DNA of 37,725 nt from an uncultured Haliea sp. (GTDB lineage: Bacteria; Pseudomonadota; Gammaproteobacteria; Pseudomonadales; Halieaceae). The stretch covers positions 1-37,725 of the forward strand of contig CAJXWP010000021.1 in NCBI GenBank assembly GCA_913062625.1, in the 5' to 3' direction. Under the pieces are notes generated by a model. That model made no database searches and was not told the DNA's origin. It was given only the letters and a program-made list of their open reading frames with translations. This document shows, one piece after another, positions 34,432-37,725 of the stretch. Position 1 is the stretch's first letter, and every line of letters starts with the position of its first letter. The position numbers and the translations under genes are program-made.

Positions 34432-35633
34432 CAGTGTGACCGAGTGCCGGTGATGAGGCCGGCAGCTTTGAGGTCGGCATAGGCGGCGATGATGGTATCG
34501 ATCTGCGCGCTCGTATGGGCTGCGCTGACGCTATTGCGCAGCAGGAAATTGCTCGAAGGTGAGGCCGGCGGAATGACTAGGTTGACGTACACTCCGGCCT
34601 CCATCAACGCCTTCCAGCAGTCGATTGTACGTGAGCGATCCTCCATTGCCACCGCAACTACCGGGCTGGGGGTAGGGCCCAGCGGCAGCCCGATAGCCTT
34701 TAACCCCTGATAAAGACGGTTACAGTTGTCCCACAATTTTGCCTGTAATTCCGGTTCAGCGGCAGTTATGCGCAACGCTTCACGTGTGGAGGCGATGACA
34801 GAAGGTGAGGACGATGCGGTGAAAATATAGGAGTTGATACAAAAGCGAATAGCTGCTAATTCTGCATGCCGGCTGACACAAAACCCACCGATGGCGCCTA
34901 GGCTCTTACTGAACGTCCCGCAAAAAAAGTCGACATCCGCTTCCACTCCAGCGGCTTGGGCTGCACCTCGCCCGGAAGCACCCATGACGCCCATGGAATG
35001 TGCTTCGTCTACAAACAGATAGCCGCCGTACTCGCGTTTCACTGCAGCAATTTCCTGCAGTGGGGCGACATCGCCTATCATAGAATAAATGCCTTCAGCG
35101 ATAATTAACGTCTGATTAGCACGATCACCCAGCCGGCGCAGTCGTTTGGCAAGGTCCTCGGGATCGCTGTGCTTGAAACGTATAACCTCCGCACCGCTCA
35201 TTTTGACCCCAGTGTAAATACTAGCGTGGCTGTCTGCATCAAGGAGAATAACATCTCCAGGGCCGGCCAACGTGGCGCACATGCCCATGGTTGCCGTATA
35301 GCCCGTGGAGAATACGATTGCGTTGTCTACGCCGTAGAACTGTGCTATCTCGGTTTCCAACGCTTGATGTTCAGCGAAAGAGCCGTTGGCGAGTCGGGAC
35401 CCGGTGGTGCCCGTCCCCCAGCGTGCTGTGGCGTCTTGGGCGGCTTTAATGCAGCGCGGATCAAAAGACAGACCGAGGTAATTGTTAGTGCCCGCGAGGA
35501 TAACGTTACGACCTTGCACTACGCCCTCTGTGGCAGACAGAATTTTTTCGGTAACGGCGCCAAAGGGCTCAACGTTGCGCTCTGCGAGCTCGGCCTGAAA
35601 GTCAGCCATAGGTTTAAATTTGTCGAACATCAT
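34431..35633 (-). CDS. Serine palmitoyltransferase-like alpha-oxoamine synthase
   Basis: PLP enzyme that condenses an acyl thioester with an amino acid and releases CO2. The 400 residues include the N-terminal NNYLGLSFDP block, the PLP-stacking histidine H136 (DADSHASIY), DEAHSMG (209-215) and the PLP lysine K243 in GTFSKSLGAIGGF. The family also contains BioF and KBL, but the upstream dedicated acyl carrier protein (35 bp apart) is the arrangement of bacterial SPT. I infer serine plus acyl-ACP giving 3-ketosphinganine. The start is at ATG 35633, with a second ATG at 35630. Downstream the stop overlaps murA. Distinguishing SPT from KBL/BioF by sequence alone is moderately secure; context raises it. 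Confidence 0.88.
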   Translation of the reverse strand: MMFDKFKPMADFQAELAERNVEPFGAVTEKILSATEGVVQGRNVILAGTNNYLGLSFDPRCIKAAQDATARWGTGTTGSRLANGSFAEHQALETEIAQFYGVDNAIVFSTGYTATMGMCATLAGPGDVILLDADSHASIYTGVKMSGAEVIRFKHSDPEDLAKRLRRLGDRANQTLIIAEGIYSMIGDVAPLQEIAAVKREYGGYLFVDEAHSMGVMGASGRGAAQAAGVEADVDFFCGTFSKSLGAIGGFCVSRHAELAAIRFCINSYIFTASSSPSVIASTREALRITAAEPELQAKLWDNCNRLYQGLKAIGLPLGPTPSPVVAVAMEDRSRTIDCWKALMEAGVYVNLVIPPASPSSNFLLRNSVSAAHTSAQIDTIIAAYADLKAAGLITGTRSH

Positions 35634-35668
35634 GGTTTTGATCTGCCTCGGGAATTCACCAGTGACGC

Positions 35669-35911
35669 CTAGAGATTGAGTTGTCTGACCTTGGTTGCCA
35701 GGTCACCAATCGTGTTGACGTCAGGAAGGATATTTAAGGGAATGGATATATCAAAATGATCCTCGATTTTTTCGATAAACTCCATCACTTCTAGGGAGCT
35801 AAGTCCCATATCTGCCACCAGCGAAGTGTTTTCAGACAAAACCAGCTTATTTTTATTCTGTGATTCGAGCGCGCTGCAGAGGAAGTTGAGGTATTCCGGA
35901 TAATCGATCAT
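35669..35911 (-). CDS. Acyl carrier protein of the SPT operon
   Basis: An acidic four-helix ACP of 80 residues. The phosphopantetheine attachment site is DMGLSSLEVMEF with serine 39; the usual DSL triad is SSL, an uncommon but accepted variant. Its ATG at 35911 starts the operon, with the SPT gene 35 bp downstream. Stand-alone ACPs next to SPT supply the acyl thioester to SPT in Caulobacter and Sphingomonas-type bacteria. It would be loaded by a fatty acyl-AMP ligase (candidate at 23266-25101) after activation by a phosphopantetheinyl transferase (candidate at 302-1087). The operon is divergent from the ELM1 gene. Confidence 0.93.
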   Translation of the reverse strand: MIDYPEYLNFLCSALESQNKNKLVLSENTSLVADMGLSSLEVMEFIEKIEDHFDISIPLNILPDVNTIGDLATKVRQLNL

Positions 35912-35988
35912 TTTGTTGCTGCTCTTGCGTCGATCAAGGTAAGTCGCTAGATTTCAGAGGCTTAAACTATACCGACGGAATAATAGTA

Positions 35989-37035
35989 ATGCCAGTGATT
36001 TGGTTGATAGACGCTTATCGCGCAGGAGAGCGTGGGCAGGTGCGTGCCTTAGTTGATGCACTAGGTTGGCCCTGCGAGGTTAAAGTGCTGAGCTATCGCA
36101 GTCATGTGTTTTTACCGCATGTATTGGGCCAGTCCACCCTGCAAGGTATTACCTCCGAGTCCGCTGCGACACTCAGTGCGCCTTGGCCTGATCTGGTAAT
36201 CAGTAGTGGCGTGCGCAATGAGCCAATCTGTCGTTGGATTCGAGCCCAATCAGGAGGGCGAGCACGTTATGTGCATGTTGGGCGACCTTGGGGTGCATTG
36301 GATTCTTTTGATCTGGTGATTACCACGCCGCAGTATCGCGTGCCGCATCACCCCAAAGTGTTAAACAATATGCTGACTCTGCACAGTGTCGCAGCGCCGC
36401 GCTTGGCGCAGGCTCGAATCCAATGGGAGGCAGCGTTTGCTGACCTGCCAAGTCCGCGTTTCGCGGTGATGGTGGGTGGTGACAGCGGTCCCTTCACGCT
36501 GGGGCCGCATGCGGCAGCCCGTTTGGGCGCGGAAGCATCCCGCATGGCGAAAGCTCACGGCGGTTCACTGCTGGTCTCCACCAGTTCGCGCACCAGCTCG
36601 GCGGCACAGGACGCACTCCAGTCTGCTATTACCGTGCCGAGCTACTTTTATCGCTGGCCGGGCAGAGGTTTGGACAATCCCTACGAGGGTATTTTGGCGT
36701 GGGCTGATCGTTTGATTGTCACCGGTGATAGTATCGCAATGTTGTCGGAGGCCTGCGCCACGGGTAAGCCGATGGCCATATTTGATCTCGGTGGCATGCG
36801 TGAGCTTCCTGATCGAACGACTAGGGATTTTCGCTTAGGAGGTGCGCTTTATGCGGCACTGCTGCGCTGGTTCTGGCAGCCGCTGAGTCGAGATATTACT
36901 CTGGTACACAGTCAATTGCATGAATTAGGCTGTGCCACCTGGATGGAGGAAGCGCTGATTATGCCAAGGGTGCCAGCGCAGACCGACCTGCAACGCGCTG
37001 TCGTGGCCGTGCATAAGCTATTTGGCGAGGGCTGA
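35989..37035 (+). CDS. ELM1/DUF1022 family protein (GT-B-like)
   Basis: A 348-residue cytoplasmic protein of the mitochondrial fission ELM1 family, whose fold resembles GT-B glycosyltransferases. Seen are the start VIWLIDAYRAGERGQVRALV, the DLVISSGVRNEP block, VHVGRPWGALDSFDLVIT, GGDSGPFTL, and the donor-site-like WADRLIVTGDSIAMLSEACA with GKPMAIFDL. Many bacteria have this family near lipopolysaccharide or lipid genes; the biochemical activity is not known to me. The gene is divergent from the ACP operon (77 bp gap) and overlaps the end of the ABC transporter gene by 18 bp in convergent orientation. A transferase role in headgroup glycosylation is a guess from fold and context. Confidence 0.85.
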   Translation: MPVIWLIDAYRAGERGQVRALVDALGWPCEVKVLSYRSHVFLPHVLGQSTLQGITSESAATLSAPWPDLVISSGVRNEPICRWIRAQSGGRARYVHVGRPWGALDSFDLVITTPQYRVPHHPKVLNNMLTLHSVAAPRLAQARIQWEAAFADLPSPRFAVMVGGDSGPFTLGPHAAARLGAEASRMAKAHGGSLLVSTSSRTSSAAQDALQSAITVPSYFYRWPGRGLDNPYEGILAWADRLIVTGDSIAMLSEACATGKPMAIFDLGGMRELPDRTTRDFRLGGALYAALLRWFWQPLSRDITLVHSQLHELGCATWMEEALIMPRVPAQTDLQRAVVAVHKLFGEG

Positions 37036-37725
37036 CTGCTCTTCATGAGGTAATATGCTGGCAGTGCCATCGCCCATCTTATAGACGTAATCCGCCGCCT
37101 GCACCATGGCGCGATTATGCGAAATAGCCAATATGGTGAGTTGCCCTTTCAGGCCCCCCAGGGTTTGGCAGATAGCATCCTCGCTGTCGCGATCTAAGGC
37201 GCTGGTGGCTTCATCGAGCACTAAAAGGCTTGGCCGGTTGACCAGCGCTCTAGCGATTACGATACGCTGGCGTTGACCACCGGAGAGCTTCCCCCCCCTT
37301 TCGCCGACCATTGTAGCCAGACCTTCTGGCAGCCCCGAAACGAACTCCCAAGCATCCGCAGCGCGCAGCGCCTGCTCCGCATCGCTGATGCTGAGTTTGG
37401 GGTCGCCTAGCGTCACATTATGCAAAATGCTGTCATGCAGTAGGATAGTGTCCTGTGGTACGTAACCTATCATGTTGCGCCATAGCCTGAGATCGATATC
37501 CCGCAACGGGGTTCCATCGATCAGAATCTCGCCCTTCTTAGGCTGCAGCAGACCTATCGTCAAATCGACAATCGTCGTTTTTCCCGCGCCAGAAGATCCG
37601 ACCAGTGTTGTTAATGAGCCCGCTTTAATCTGTAAGGATAAGCCGTTGAATACAGGGTGCCGCTCGTCGTAATCAAAAGTGACGTTGGCGAAGTCGATGG
37701 CTGTTTCAAAGTGTGGGCTGACGTC
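37018..37725 (-). CDS. ABC exporter ATPase domain (MsbA-like), N-terminus outside window
   Basis: The frame stays open to the right edge, giving 235 residues that are the nucleotide-binding domain of a larger half-transporter. It begins with FANVTFDYDERHPVFNGLSL, followed by Walker A GSSGAGKTTIVDL, the Q-loop GYVPQDTILLHDSILHNV, signature LSGGQRQRIVIARAL, Walker B LLVLDEATSALD and H-loop LAISHNRAM. The DxxVFNxLSL start with SLQIKAG is that of ABCB/MsbA-type exporters, whose membrane domain precedes the ATPase; I expect it just beyond the window. Lipid or lipid-linked glycan export is a typical role and would suit the neighbourhood. The gene ends inside the 3' end of the ELM1 gene. Confidence 0.93.
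   Translation of the reverse strand, partial: DVSPHFETAIDFANVTFDYDERHPVFNGLSLQIKAGSLTTLVGSSGAGKTTIVDLTIGLLQPKKGEILIDGTPLRDIDLRLWRNMIGYVPQDTILLHDSILHNVTLGDPKLSISDAEQALRAADAWEFVSGLPEGLATMVGERGGKLSGGQRQRIVIARALVNRPSLLVLDEATSALDRDSEDAICQTLGGLKGQLTILAISHNRAMVQAADYVYKMGDGTASILPHEEQSALAK

Noticed and set aside
35169-35672. 167-residue plus-strand frame inside the SPT gene
   Set aside because: Antisense to the conserved PLP enzyme; no recognisable domain.
1-37725. tRNA, rRNA, CRISPR, insertion sequence or phage genes
   Set aside because: None was seen on reading through; no transposase or integrase motif in any translated frame.

Overview
The window looks like a chromosomal segment of a moderate-GC, Gram-negative marine-type gammaproteobacterium. 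This placement is inference from a TonB-dependent receptor, an AsmA protein, LpxL-type acyltransferases, an O-antigen ligase and an EstB-like serine hydrolase; no rRNA or other taxonomic marker is present. I saw no tRNA, rRNA, CRISPR array, insertion sequence or phage gene.

Left part (1-18100): mostly unrelated metabolic and envelope genes. A cut-off hydrolase-like gene at the left edge is followed by an Sfp-type phosphopantetheinyl transferase, a TonB-dependent receptor/MFS transporter pair, and the cbpA-cbpM chaperone pair. A decayed cytochrome P450 (about 7336-7717) fills most of an apparently empty stretch. Next come a small membrane protein and the oxidative pentose-phosphate operon gnd-zwf-pgl, whose genes overlap or touch. 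After it lie a gluzincin-like peptidase, a frameshifted alpha/beta-hydrolase pseudogene, a glycine-zipper lipoprotein, an AsmA protein, a beta-lactamase-fold hydrolase and a 2OG-Fe(II) oxygenase.

Right part (18119-37725): a lipid and glycan island. One minus-strand operon reads fatty acyl-AMP/CoA ligase, NAD(P)-dependent epimerase/reductase, LpxL-like acyltransferase, FA2H-like fatty acid hydroxylase, second LpxL-like acyltransferase, with a GT4 glycosyltransferase downstream. A second minus-strand operon encodes an O-antigen-ligase-like protein, a GT4 glycosyltransferase and an asparagine-synthetase-type amidotransferase. Then come a plus-strand pair (GNAT-fold protein resembling bacterial ceramide synthase, MobA-like nucleotidyltransferase) and, convergent with it, a minus-strand set running acyl carrier protein, serine palmitoyltransferase-like enzyme, MurA, metallophosphoesterase. 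An ELM1-family protein and the C-terminal part of an ABC exporter close the window.

Taken together the right part carries all five functions known for bacterial ceramide synthesis in Caulobacter: SPT, dedicated ACP, acyl-activating enzyme, GNAT-like ceramide synthase and SDR reductase. It adds a candidate 2-hydroxylase, two acyltransferases, headgroup/glycan enzymes and possible export genes. The main inference is a sphingolipid (ceramide or glyco-ceramide) locus in a gammaproteobacterial-type genome, with several unusual points: the reductase appears to start at CTG, one acyltransferase has lost its catalytic acid, and murA sits inside the SPT operon.
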